Under the pieces are notes generated by a model. That model did no database searches. It saw nothing but the letters and a program-made list of their open reading frames with translations, and was not told the DNA's origin. From NCBI RefSeq assembly GCF_000797445.1, contig NZ_JSWF01000017.1, positions 1-64,000 of the forward strand: a DNA stretch of 64,000 nt, read 5' to 3'. The translations under genes and the position numbers were made by a program. Source of the stretch: Lacinutrix jangbogonensis. Its GTDB lineage: Bacteria > Bacteroidota > Bacteroidia > Flavobacteriales > Flavobacteriaceae. Below are positions 18,183 through 28,900 of this stretch, piece by piece; within the stretch, counting starts at the first letter, position 1, and the number at the start of each line of letters is the position of its first letter.

Positions 18183-21100
18183 ATGAGGAAGAACATTTTT
18201 AGAATAATTCTAATTTTAATTTCTACATCATCAGTGTTTGCTCAAGCAGATAAGGTAACGGTTCAAAAGAACAGTGACGGTATGAAATTAGTAGTTAATG
18301 GAGAGGACTTCATGATTAATGGTATGAACTGGGGTTATGTTCCAATTGGTAAAAATTACTCATACAGTTTATGGAAACAATCAGATGATATTATTAAAGC
18401 TGCACTGGATAAAGAAATGGGGCTTTTAAAAAACATGGGTATTAATGCTATCAGACAGTATTCAGGAATACAACCAAAATGGGTTAAATATATATATGAA
18501 AATTACGGAATATATACCATGCTTAACCATTCATTTGGACGTTATGGATTAACTCTTGAAGGCAATTGGACTCCTGTAACAGATTATAGAGACGAAAAAA
18601 CTCAAGAAGTACTGTTGAATGAAATTAGTGAACTTGCCGAGGAATTTAAAAATACACCAGGTTTATTAATGTTTTTATTAGGAAACGAAAATAACTATGG
18701 TTTGTTTTGGGCTGGAGCTGAAACTGAAGATTTCCCAGATGATAAAGAGAAAGAAAGAGCGATGGGAGAGTTGCGAGGAAGACCAATGTATAAGTTAATG
18801 AATGACGCTGCATTAAAAATAAAAGCTATAAACGGTGGTTCTCATCCTGTAGCGATCTGTAATGGAGATTTGTTATTTGTGGATATCGTTGCAGAAGAAT
18901 GTAAAGACATAGATATATATGGTACTAATATGTACAGAGGAGTTTCATTTGGAGATGCCTTTACACGCGTTAGAGATGAATTAGATAAACCAATTATGTT
19001 TACTGAGTTTGGAGCCGATGCTTTTAATGCATTAACCAATGAAGAAGACCAAAAGGCCCAAGCATATTATATGGTTGGAAACTGGAAGGAGATTTATGAA
19101 AATGCTGCCGGTATTGGCAAAGCAAATAATTCAATTGGAGGATTTACATTTCAATTTAGTGATGGTTGGTGGAAAATTGGGCAAACAAAAAATTTAGATA
19201 TTCATGATAATGATGCAACTTGGTCCAATGGAGGTTATCCTCATGATGTTGAGAATGGGTCAGATAATATGAATGAAGAATGGTTTGGCGTCTGTGCTAA
19301 AGGACCAACTGATTCAAGAGGTCTTTTTGATTTATATCCAAGAGCAGCATATTATTCTTTAAAAGAAGCACATCAAATTAATCCTTATATCGATGGTGTA
19401 GATCAAAACTTTATTAGCAACCATTTTAGTAATATTAATTTAATGGATGCCGTTTTAAGAGCGCGTGGAGATAAAGCTGCTTTAGGGAGTACCAGTGATA
19501 AAATTCGTTTTAGTAATTTAAGAGCTGAGTTTACAACGTTTAATACAGGTGGAAGCTTAATAACGACACCAGAAACTGCAGATCCTAATAATCAGGTATA
19601 TCCTAATCAATTAGGTTTCGATCATATGCAATCTTATTTTATTGGAGTAGAAGGTAATCCTGCAGCAAATATGCGAGCAGAGGTAAACTTCAACATACTA
19701 GGAAATGTAGCAGAGAACCCTATAGATGAGATTTTTTATGAAAATAGAGGAAGACGGCTTGATCTTGATGTTACTACAGAAGAAGGCAGTGTAACCATAG
19801 CAGATCCAAATAGAGTACAAGTTTATAATGCAGAGTTCGAATGGAAAACTAAGGATGCAGATGTTAGAGGTTTTTATAGAACAGGACATTACCACTGGCA
19901 ATATGAAGGCGATTTCTTTGGCTTGTACCCAGAAGCAAATTATGGACCAAACTTGGATATCTATAATGGTGATATTTTAGGTATTGAAATAGATGGAAAA
20001 GGATCATTAAATGGTTTAAAAGCAGCGTTTGGACCACAATTGTGGTGGGGAGCAAACCCAACAATGTTGTTGAAATACAGGCGTAAAATAGCAAATTGGG
20101 AAGTTACTGGTATCTATCACAGAGATGTAGAAACAGAACTAAAATTTGACGAAGCTGGACGTCGTGTATTAAATGCGAATCAAGTATCGAGTGGTATAAT
20201 TCCAGGATGGCCAACAGAAAGAGGAACTATTGTTATCGAAAGAGACTTCGGTAAATTCGGATTGTCTTTAGGTGGTATTTGGGCTGGAGATCCTTTAAAC
20301 GGGAGTACTTATCAGGATTTTACAGGTACATCAGGTAATTATGTTATATACGAAGACAAAGTAAATAACGATGATAATTGGGGTGGTAAAGCAAAAATAA
20401 CGTACCAAGGCGGTAAATTTAACATGTATGCTCAAGGCGCAATAATGGGCTTAGTAGCTAATGGTGGTGCAGATGCAACACAAACATTTACAGGTTGGAA
20501 ATTAAAAGATAGTGGTAGCGGTAACCAAACTAATGTTTTAGCAGGTTTTACATATTCATTAGGTGACTTTCAAATTGCACCAAATTTTTTATGGCAAAAA
20601 CCATTAGTAGCAGCTATGCCCAATGATTTAGTTGATGGACCAGGAAGATTAAGAAATTTTATTGATGATCCATTTGCTGTAAGAGGTAATAGAGAGACTA
20701 CCGCTGGTGAAATGTTATTTACTTACGATCCTACACCAGGAACTTGGATGTATGCATGGGATAATGATAGAGCGGAAGATGCCAAATTCGCAATGAATCT
20801 TGGTTTTGTATATCGTCACCTCCCAACAGCTCAAGATGCTCATATTGGGTTTTTAGCTAATAGACAGTTTTTTGCATTTCCTAATGCAGCTCCCGCAAAA
20901 GATCTTTGGGAAGCAAGCTCTAGAATAGTTTCAAAAATAAGTCCAGAATTAGGTCTAATAGGGAATTTTTATGTAGGAAACGCTCAAGCAAATGGTGATA
21001 GTGATAGAACAATTAATCGTTTTGGAGGTGATATTAGAGTTATTTATAAGAAATTTAAAATAGTGCAACAACTAAAATTAAACGATTGGGGACCATTTGA

Positions 21101-21368
21101 TTATCATCGTGATTTTAACCTTACATATCCTGTGCAAGCAATGCTAGATATATCTACAACTTTAGGGAAGCCAGGTTGGTTTGTTTTACCAAGTACAAAA
21201 ATTGGAATTCGCGGAACTTGGCGTTCAATGGATCAAAATTCACCAAGGTATTCACCTAACCAAACAGCTTCAGAATTTTCTACTGTACCTACATTAAGTC
21301 CAGTTGGATTTCCTGATGGTAATGAATGGGAAATTAGAACCTATATACATATTAACATTGGAAATTAA
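18183..21368 (+). CDS. TIM-barrel glycosidase (clan GH-A) fused to a predicted outer-membrane beta-barrel
   Basis: The 1061-residue product has a signal peptide ending SVFAQ. Residues about 25-400 read as a clan GH-A TIM barrel: FMINGMNWGYVP, LLGNENNYG with acid/base Glu169, and MFTEFGAD with nucleophile Glu275. It resembles GH2-C or GH72-like beta-glucan-active enzymes more than any single family I can name. Residues about 440-1061 show alternating polar/hydrophobic strands rich in Trp, Tyr and Phe (FGKFGLSLGGIWAG, KFAMNLGFVYRHLP, WEIRTYIHINIGN), as in an outer-membrane barrel. It is first in an operon with two binding lipoproteins and GH16. It may cleave and admit glucan fragments at the outer membrane, which would matter because no SusC is encoded here. 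The barrel assignment is inference. Confidence 0.75.
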   Translation: MRKNIFRIILILISTSSVFAQADKVTVQKNSDGMKLVVNGEDFMINGMNWGYVPIGKNYSYSLWKQSDDIIKAALDKEMGLLKNMGINAIRQYSGIQPKWVKYIYENYGIYTMLNHSFGRYGLTLEGNWTPVTDYRDEKTQEVLLNEISELAEEFKNTPGLLMFLLGNENNYGLFWAGAETEDFPDDKEKERAMGELRGRPMYKLMNDAALKIKAINGGSHPVAICNGDLLFVDIVAEECKDIDIYGTNMYRGVSFGDAFTRVRDELDKPIMFTEFGADAFNALTNEEDQKAQAYYMVGNWKEIYENAAGIGKANNSIGGFTFQFSDGWWKIGQTKNLDIHDNDATWSNGGYPHDVENGSDNMNEEWFGVCAKGPTDSRGLFDLYPRAAYYSLKEAHQINPYIDGVDQNFISNHFSNINLMDAVLRARGDKAALGSTSDKIRFSNLRAEFTTFNTGGSLITTPETADPNNQVYPNQLGFDHMQSYFIGVEGNPAANMRAEVNFNILGNVAENPIDEIFYENRGRRLDLDVTTEEGSVTIADPNRVQVYNAEFEWKTKDADVRGFYRTGHYHWQYEGDFFGLYPEANYGPNLDIYNGDILGIEIDGKGSLNGLKAAFGPQLWWGANPTMLLKYRRKIANWEVTGIYHRDVETELKFDEAGRRVLNANQVSSGIIPGWPTERGTIVIERDFGKFGLSLGGIWAGDPLNGSTYQDFTGTSGNYVIYEDKVNNDDNWGGKAKITYQGGKFNMYAQGAIMGLVANGGADATQTFTGWKLKDSGSGNQTNVLAGFTYSLGDFQIAPNFLWQKPLVAAMPNDLVDGPGRLRNFIDDPFAVRGNRETTAGEMLFTYDPTPGTWMYAWDNDRAEDAKFAMNLGFVYRHLPTAQDAHIGFLANRQFFAFPNAAPAKDLWEASSRIVSKISPELGLIGNFYVGNAQANGDSDRTINRFGGDIRVIYKKFKIVQQLKLNDWGPFDYHRDFNLTYPVQAMLDISTTLGKPGWFVLPSTKIGIRGTWRSMDQNSPRYSPNQTASEFSTVPTLSPVGFPDGNEWEIRTYIHINIGN

Positions 21369-21381
21369 AAAAAAATAGAAA

Positions 21382-22803
21382 ATGAAAAATTCTAAAAATT
21401 TATACTTAAAAAAGATTTCAGTAGTTATGGCAATTTTGCTTACTACAGTTATTAGTTGCGAAAGAGAACTATCTGAAGATGCCGTATTTGCAGAATTTGG
21501 AAGCAATGCAGAGATTTATACAGATGCGCCTGTAGGTCTTACTGACCAATTCTTTACTTCTTTCGATCCAAATCAAGGCGCTAATACGCAAGGTTTTGGC
21601 ACAGATAATAATGAAGCCTATCTAGGTTCTAGTTCTATACGTATAGATGTGCCGCAGCCAAACGATCCCGATGGTGGATTTATTGGTGGTATTTTTCTGG
21701 ACCGCGGACAAGGAAGAAATCTAACGGGTTACGATGCTTTAACATTCTGGGCAAAAGGATCAACAACAGCAATAATTGAAGCAGGGTTTGGAACAGATTT
21801 TAGTGAAGATAAGTTTGTTGTAGGTACAAAGAACGTAGTGCTTTCTACAGATTGGCGAAAAATTATTATTCCAATTCCAGACGAATCAAAACTTATTCAA
21901 GAAAAAGGAATGTTTTTATTCTCTGCAGGTACGCAAAGTACTGGTGGAGTTGGTTATACGTTTTGGATGGACGAATTAAAATTTGAAAAATTAGGAACTA
22001 TAGCGCAACCAAGACCATCCATTTTTAATGGAGAAGATGTTGTACAAACAGCCTTTCTAGGAGCACCTGTTCCTGTGACCGGTTTAACAGAAACATTTAA
22101 TTTGGGTTCTGGAGTTAACCAAACAGTGAATGTAGCGCCCTCATATTTTACATTTAAGTCTTCAGATACAAACATCGCTTTAGTAAGTGAACGTGGTGTA
22201 GTTACTATAGTTGGTATTGGTAGTGCGGTAATTACTGCTAGTATTAATGGAGTCCCAGCAGAAGGTTCTTTAACGGTTAATTCAGGAGGGAATTTTGATT
22301 TAGCGCCAACTCCAACGAGAGATCCTGGTACTGTAATTTCTATTTATAGTGATCATTATACTAATGTTCCTGTAGATTTTTATAATGGATTTTGGGAACC
22401 TTTCCAAACGACTGAATCTGCAGATTTTATAGCAAATGGAGATAATATTTTAGGATATACTAATTTTAATTTTGTTGGTAATCAGTTCGCTAATCCAACT
22501 GTCGATGCTACAGTGAAGTCTAATCTTCACCTTAATATGTATATCCCAGATAATATACCAGCAAACCTAGATTTTTTAATTTCAGTTGTAGATTTTGGCG
22601 CTGACGGTGTTGATGGAGGTACGGATGATTTAAGACAACAAATATTTTTTAATAGCTCAGATTTTGTTGCCGATGAATGGAGTACTTTGGAAATTCCTCT
22701 AACCTTGGCAAACAGGAGTCATATAGGTCTTATTATATATGAAAATGTTAACGGGTCTCCTTTAACTGATTTTTATTTAGATAACATTTATTTCTACGAA
22801 TAA
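21382..22803 (+). CDS. Glycan-binding lipoprotein with Ig-like (Big2) domain
   Basis: The 473-residue lipoprotein (signal ..LLTTVISCERE) has two carbohydrate-binding-like beta-sandwiches. One is at about 50-205 (LTGYDALTFWAKG.., FWMDELKF) and one at about 315-473 (VPVDFYNGFWEPFQTT.., DFYLDNIYFYE). They flank a Big2-like Ig domain (SSDTNIALVSERGVVTIVGIGSAVITA) at about 235-305. No catalytic signature is seen. It starts 13 nt after the barrel fusion gene and 29 nt before GH16, so it is in the same operon. A surface glucan-binding role comparable to SusE/SGBP proteins is inferred from position and domain shape. Confidence 0.75.
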   Translation: MKNSKNLYLKKISVVMAILLTTVISCERELSEDAVFAEFGSNAEIYTDAPVGLTDQFFTSFDPNQGANTQGFGTDNNEAYLGSSSIRIDVPQPNDPDGGFIGGIFLDRGQGRNLTGYDALTFWAKGSTTAIIEAGFGTDFSEDKFVVGTKNVVLSTDWRKIIIPIPDESKLIQEKGMFLFSAGTQSTGGVGYTFWMDELKFEKLGTIAQPRPSIFNGEDVVQTAFLGAPVPVTGLTETFNLGSGVNQTVNVAPSYFTFKSSDTNIALVSERGVVTIVGIGSAVITASINGVPAEGSLTVNSGGNFDLAPTPTRDPGTVISIYSDHYTNVPVDFYNGFWEPFQTTESADFIANGDNILGYTNFNFVGNQFANPTVDATVKSNLHLNMYIPDNIPANLDFLISVVDFGADGVDGGTDDLRQQIFFNSSDFVADEWSTLEIPLTLANRSHIGLIIYENVNGSPLTDFYLDNIYFYE

Positions 22804-22832
22804 ACACTAACAATAAAACAAAAAAATATAAA

Positions 22833-23669
22833 ATGAAAAATAAAACGAATACTAAAAAAGGTTTAGTGAAAGCTGCTTTTATGTCTTTTATTGTAGTGTT
22901 GTTTTTAACGACTACAAATTGTTCATCAGATGGAACTCAAATCGTAGCAAACTTCACGGAAATTGTGATGCAAGATGAGTTTAATACAGAAGGAGCACCT
23001 AATAATGCGCTTTGGACTTATGATGTAGGGACCGGTGATAATGGTTGGGGAAATAATGAGCTTCAGTATTACACAGACCGCACTGAAAACGTAAAAGTTG
23101 AAAACGGTTATTTGTTAATTACAGCAAATGAGGAAGAATATAACGGGTCTTCTTATACGTCTTCTAGACTTTTAACGAATGGTTTATTCGATCAACAATA
23201 TGGTCGTTTTGAGGCACGCATAAGATTGCCTTACGGTCAAGGTATGTGGCCTGCATTTTGGTTACTTGGAGAAAACTGTGATGAAGTTATCTGGCCTCAA
23301 TGTGGTGAAATAGATATTATGGAATATCGTGGTCAAGAGCCAACTAAAGTTCATGGTTCTGTTCATGGTCCTGGTTATTCTGGAGGTGAAGCGATTACAA
23401 AAACGTACACATTAGAAAACGATCGTTTCGATACAGGTTTTCACGTCTTTGGTATAGAATGGACACCAGATTATATTAATTATTATGTAGATGATAAATT
23501 GTATAATCAAATTACACCGGCAGATGTTACTGGTGAATGGGTTTTTAATCAACCATTTTACATTATTATCAATCTTGCGGTAGGTGGATCATTTGTAGGG
23601 TCTCCAAATGCAGAAACGGTTTTTCCACAAACCATGTTAATCGATTACGTAAGAGTTTATAAAAATTAA
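22833..23669 (+). CDS. GH16 endo-beta-1,3-glucanase (laminarinase), lipoprotein
   Basis: The 278-residue enzyme carries the GH16 catalytic motif GEIDIMEYRG (Glu159 nucleophile, Asp161, Glu164 acid/base), with WPAFWLLG before it and HVFGIEWTPDYINYYVDD after it. The methionine bulge between Asp161 and Glu164 is typical of laminarinases (EC 3.2.1.39) rather than lichenases. A lipoprotein signal (LTTTNCSSD) places it at the cell surface or in the periplasm. It is a compact single-domain form; binding modules are supplied by the lipoproteins encoded on either side. Confidence 0.93.
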   Translation: MKNKTNTKKGLVKAAFMSFIVVLFLTTTNCSSDGTQIVANFTEIVMQDEFNTEGAPNNALWTYDVGTGDNGWGNNELQYYTDRTENVKVENGYLLITANEEEYNGSSYTSSRLLTNGLFDQQYGRFEARIRLPYGQGMWPAFWLLGENCDEVIWPQCGEIDIMEYRGQEPTKVHGSVHGPGYSGGEAITKTYTLENDRFDTGFHVFGIEWTPDYINYYVDDKLYNQITPADVTGEWVFNQPFYIIINLAVGGSFVGSPNAETVFPQTMLIDYVRVYKN

Positions 23670-23692
23670 AGCAACTAAAAAAAATAAGAATT

Positions 23693-25828
23693 ATGAAACA
23701 ATTATTTAACAAAACTAAAAGTATTTTAATATTACTCCTAGCCTTATCTTTTTTAGGTTGTGAAGAAGACGATGTTACATTACCTCAAGTAGTAGCTGGT
23801 TTTACACATACTATTGATTTTGATACCAGAACGGTTACTTTTTTAAACACTTCTACAAATGCAACTGCTTATTCATGGGGATTTGGTGATGGAACAGTTT
23901 TAGATGAAGTAAACCCAATTAAGAAATATCCTATTGGATCGTTTACAATTGTACTTACAGCATCAAATGTTGCTGGTGCTTCTGATACGTATACAGACAC
24001 AATAATCTTTTTAGATACAGAAATCCCTTTAATTACGTTAATTGGAGATGCTACAGTAAATGTAACTTTAGATGATGCTTACACAGATGCTGGAGCATCA
24101 GCTCTTGATGCAGTAGATGGAGATCTAACTGCAAATATTGTAGTTGGTGGTGATACCGTTGATACTGCTGTAGAAGCGATTTATACAATTACTTATGATG
24201 TAACAGATACACAAGGTAATGAAGCTATACAAGTTACAAGAACAGTTAATGTTGCCGCTGTAGTATGTACTGATGAGATTGCGGGTTCTATAAGTGCTGC
24301 GGATTTAAATTTAACATTCATGACAGACCCAACAGCTAGTATTACTAATGATGGAGCCGATTTTAGTTGGATTACTAACCCAGATTCTGATAACACAGTA
24401 AACCCTTCATGTAAAGTTGCACAAATTACAAAGCAAGGTGTTAATCCATGGGACAATACGCAAATAGATTTAGATGCTAAATTAGATTTTACTACAAACA
24501 CTGGTTTAAAAATAAAAGTATGGTCAGCAATTCCTAATACTGAAGTGAGATTAAAACTAGAAGAAATTGGGAATTCAAGTAATAATGTAGAACAATTTTT
24601 AACAACATCTGTTACTAATGGTTGGGAAGAATTAACATTCCCATACACAAGTGCAGATAGCGATAAGTTTGATAAAATTGTAATGTTCTTTGATCTAAAT
24701 GCAGATAATTCAGACACGTACTATTTTGATGATTTAATGCTTTATGGAACAGGATCAGGAGGAACTGGAGGGGGTTGTGTTGCTGAAACAGCACAGTCGT
24801 TAAATGCCGTTGACATTAACATAACATTTATGAGTGATCCTGCAGCAGTAGGAAGCGGTGTAACGGTTATTGAAGATAACGCAACTTATGAGTATGTCGA
24901 TAATCCAGATTTTAGTACTGCAGTAAATAACTCCTGTAAAGTAGGTAAAGTAACAAAAGCTGGTGTAGAGTCTTGGGATAATATTCAGATTGATTTTGCC
25001 GATAAAATTACGTTTACAGACGGTTCTAATTTTACTATAAAAGTATTTTCACCAGTCTCTGGTTATAAAGTTACTTTTAAATTAGAAGATCAAGCTGATG
25101 GTAATATAAATACTGAAGTGTCTTCTACAGTAAGTACATTAAGCACTAACGCATGGGAGGAACTAACGATTCCATTTGGTGCTGCAGATAGCGCTAAATA
25201 TGATAAGCTTGTAATATTCTTTGATTTAGCAGGAGCTGCAAATACAAATGCGTATTATTTCGATGATATAAAATTAAACCTTGGCTCTGGCGGAGGCGGC
25301 GGAGGCGGTACTTGTCCAACACCTCCAGCAGGTGAATTTATTGGCGATGGAGATTTTGAAGTGAATGCAGATTGCTGGGTAGTATTCGATAATGGTGGTT
25401 CTGCTACCATATCGACTACAGTTAGTAATGGTGGTGGTACTAATTCAGGTCAAATACAAACCGCTCCAGGAGGAAACCCTGGCTTGAAACAAGAAAGGTT
25501 TGGAATGGGTACAATATTGCCTAATACAACTTATGTTGCTACTTTTGATATAAAAGCGAGTGCGGCAGATATGTTAGCAAATGGAGCTGTTTTTCAAGCG
25601 TTTACTTTTTCTGAACCAGCTGATGGATCAGGATTACCTGCTGCTCAACACGTCCTTATCGCTGGAGATGCAAATGTAACAACTACTTGGGTGCAAAGAT
25701 CGTATACATTCACTACTGCTGCTAATGTTGATGGTGGAGTATCACTATTATTTGAATTGGTTTGTGGAGGAGTAACTGGATGTACTGGTACTATTAATAT
25801 TGATAATGTCTCTATAACGGCACAGTAA
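23693..25828 (+). CDS. Multidomain PKD/CBM-type glycan-binding lipoprotein
   Basis: The 711-residue lipoprotein (..LALSFLGCEEDD) contains a PKD domain at about 30-110 (YSWGFGDGTVLDEVNP), a DUF5011-like Ig domain at about 112-190 (VTLDDAYTDAGASALDAVDG), and two homologous beta-sandwiches at about 195-350 and 365-530. Both sandwiches include SCKV..K.GV..WDN.QID and YYFDD. They are followed by a Gly-rich linker and a CBM4/9-like domain at about 545-711 (GEFIGDGDFEVNADCWVVF, GTINIDNVSITAQ). No catalytic motif is evident. It ends the first operon, with a strong terminator following. It is probably a surface protein that captures beta-1,3-glucan for the GH16 enzyme; ligand specificity is inferred from neighbours. 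Confidence 0.78.
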   Translation: MKQLFNKTKSILILLLALSFLGCEEDDVTLPQVVAGFTHTIDFDTRTVTFLNTSTNATAYSWGFGDGTVLDEVNPIKKYPIGSFTIVLTASNVAGASDTYTDTIIFLDTEIPLITLIGDATVNVTLDDAYTDAGASALDAVDGDLTANIVVGGDTVDTAVEAIYTITYDVTDTQGNEAIQVTRTVNVAAVVCTDEIAGSISAADLNLTFMTDPTASITNDGADFSWITNPDSDNTVNPSCKVAQITKQGVNPWDNTQIDLDAKLDFTTNTGLKIKVWSAIPNTEVRLKLEEIGNSSNNVEQFLTTSVTNGWEELTFPYTSADSDKFDKIVMFFDLNADNSDTYYFDDLMLYGTGSGGTGGGCVAETAQSLNAVDINITFMSDPAAVGSGVTVIEDNATYEYVDNPDFSTAVNNSCKVGKVTKAGVESWDNIQIDFADKITFTDGSNFTIKVFSPVSGYKVTFKLEDQADGNINTEVSSTVSTLSTNAWEELTIPFGAADSAKYDKLVIFFDLAGAANTNAYYFDDIKLNLGSGGGGGGGTCPTPPAGEFIGDGDFEVNADCWVVFDNGGSATISTTVSNGGGTNSGQIQTAPGGNPGLKQERFGMGTILPNTTYVATFDIKASAADMLANGAVFQAFTFSEPADGSGLPAAQHVLIAGDANVTTTWVQRSYTFTTAANVDGGVSLLFELVCGGVTGCTGTINIDNVSITAQ

Positions 25829-25861
25829 ATCAATAAATAGTTAAATAATTGATTAAAAAAT

Positions 25862-25898
25862 AATACGGTCTTAATTTGTGTTAAGACCGTATTTTTTT
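25862..25898 (+). terminator. Rho-independent terminator after the first glucan operon
   Basis: AATACGGTCTTAA and TTAAGACCGTATT form a perfect 13-bp stem with a 6-nt loop, followed by seven T. An in-frame GTG at 25878 lies inside this hairpin and is therefore not accepted as the start of the next gene. Confidence 0.9.
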
Positions 25899-25907
25899 AC
25901 TACAAAA

Positions 25908-28900
25908 ATGAAGTTAAATTTATATTTAACAAACCTAAAAGAGAATATATTGTTAATGAAACAGGTAATAAATAATTTGGAAAAAGAAAACATAGCAATG
26001 GCTCAAGTTGTTATTGATAACGAGGACTATTTTAAGATTTCTAATAACGACGAAATCCGCCCTTTTTTTATGAGCATTGTAAGTGACTCTAACCACTGGA
26101 TGTTTATATCTAGTAACGGAGGACTAACTGCAGGGCGTAAAAATTCAGAATACGCTTTATTTCCATATTATACAGACGACAAAATCACAGAGTCTGCAGA
26201 TATAACAGGTAACAAATCAATCTTCAAAGTTCAAAAAGGAGATCAAGAGTTAATGTGGGAACCATTAGCTATTAGGTCATTAGGTAGATATAGTACCACT
26301 CAAAACTTATATAAAAATAAGTTTGGTAACAAAATTATTTTTGAGGAAATCAATCATGATTTAGAATTAATATTTAGATACCAATGGAGTTCAACGAATA
26401 AGTTTGGTTTTGTAAAAAAATCTAAATTAGTTAATACCTCAAAAGAATCTGTAAAAGTGACACTTTTAGATGGTATTCAAAATATAATGCCAGCGAGTAT
26501 TGGTAGCGATACCCAAAATCAATCTAGTAATTTGGTTGATGCATACAAACGGAATGAGTTAGAAGAGTCTACTGGGCTTGGTATCTATGCGCTTAGCGCT
26601 ATTCTCGTCGATAAAGCAGAGGCTAGCGAAGCACTAAGAGCTAATGTCGTTTGGTCTTTAGGTTTAGACAATCCAAAACATTTATTGTCTTCTTTACAAG
26701 TTAATAACTTTAGATCACGTCATGCTATAACACAAGAGGTTGATATAAAAGCTGAAAAAGGTGCTTATTTTGTGTCTACAGAAATTGAATTATTGGCAGA
26801 TTCGTCTAAAGAATGGATGCTTGTGGCTAATGTTAATCAAAATCATTCAGATATAGCATTATTGTCAAAACAGATAAGAGAAGATAATTCCTTAATTGAT
26901 GAAATTAATGAAAATATAGCTTTTGGAACGAAACGACTAGTGGAGTTAAATGCTGCGTCTGACGCTATTCAAGTTACTGCAGATAGTCTTAGAGATACAC
27001 GTCATTTTGCGAATACATTATTCAACATTATGCGTGGTGGTATTTTTGATGATAGTTATCAAATTGAAAAATGGGATTTTATAAATTATCTTGTTAATGC
27101 TAATAAAAAGGTAGCAAGAACATCTGAAAGTGTATTAAAAACGCTTCCAGAGGTATTCTCTTTATCAGAAATACAGAAAATCGCATATAATAGTGGTGAT
27201 AAAAACTTTAGACGCTTATGTTTAGAGTATATGCCTTTAAAATTTAGTCGTCGTCACGGTGACCCAAGTCGACCTTGGAATAAATTTTCTATTAATACAC
27301 GAAATGAAGTTGATGGTTCAAAAATTTTGGACTATGAAGGAAATTGGCGTGATATTTTCCAAAATTGGGAAGCATTAGCGCACTCTTACCCTGAGTTTAT
27401 AGAAAGTATGATTCATAAATTTTTGAATGCGTCTACTTTTGACGGCTATAATCCATATCGTGTTACCAAAGGAGGTTTCGATTGGGAAGCTATTGAACCA
27501 GACGATCCATGGTCTTACATTGGATATTGGGGAGATCACCAAATTATTTATTTACTTAAGTTTTTAGAGTTTATTAATAACCATAAACCGGGTAAATTAG
27601 AAAGTTTCTTTACAAAAGATTTATTTGTATATGCAAATGTGCCATATAAGATAAAGCCATACAAAGATTTATTAAAAAACCCTAAAGATACTATCGTTTT
27701 TGATGATGATTTAGACCATAAAATTAATGAAAATCGTGAGCAATTAGGAGCTGATGGTGCTTTACTTCGAGATGAGAATAGATTCATTATAAAAGCAAAT
27801 TTTGTAGAGAAAATACTCGCAACCACTTTAGCAAAGTTATCAAACTTTATTCCTGAAGGAGGCATCTGGATGAATACGCAACGTCCAGAATGGAACGATG
27901 CTAACAATGCTTTGGTAGGCAATGGTGTATCTATGGTTACGCTTTGCTATTTGCGAAGATTTTTTAATTTCTTTGAAGATTTACTTGCTAAAACAAATGT
28001 TAACGAAGTAGAAGTTTCTAACGAAATATTTAACTTCTTCAATAGCGTTTTAGAAACTTTTGAAAATAACAAAATGTTATTATCAGCATCAATTAGTGAT
28101 AGTGATAAGAAATCAATATTAGATAGTTTAGGAAAAGCAGGTAGTGATTTTAGAACCAATATCTACGACCATGCCTTTTCGGGAAGAAAAACACCACTTT
28201 CTATAGATAGGTTAAAAGATTTTATATCAATTAGTAAATCTTTTTTAGAACATTCAATTAGAGCAAACAAACGTTCAGATAATTTATATCATGCATACAA
28301 TTTAATGACCGTTAATGCAGACGACTCTGTTTCAATCTCTTATTTAAGTGAAATGTTAGAAGGCCAAGTAGCTGTTTTAAGTTCTGGTTATTTAAATGCG
28401 ACACAAACGCTTGATGTATTAAATGCTTTAAAACAAAGTAAACTTTTTAGAGCAGATCAGTACAGCTATATGTTGTATCCAAATAAAGAACTCAAAGGGT
28501 TTTTAGATAGAAACACCATCTCTGAAGATGCTGTTTTATCTTCAAAATTATTACAAGAATTATTAAGTGATGGAAATGTTCAAATCATTGAAAAAGATGT
28601 GAACGGGGAATACCATTTCAATGGAAACTTTAAAAATGCAAGTGATGTATCTGCAGCTTTAGAAAATCTTTCAGAAACTAAGTATCAGGCGCTTTTAGAA
28701 TCTGATACCCCAAAAATATTACAAACTTTTGAGGAGGTTTTTAATCACAAAGCGTTTACAGGTAGATCAGGTACATTTTATGGATATGAAGGATTAGGTT
28801 CTATATATTGGCATATGGTTTCTAAATTATTATTGGCAGTGCAAGAATGCTGTATAAAAGCTGTTAATGATGATGAAAATGAAGTTATAGTTGGTCATTT

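Noticed and set aside
25878-25907. GTG start of the phosphorylase at 25878
   Set aside because: It lies within the stem-loop of a perfect terminator; ATG at 25908 is preferred.
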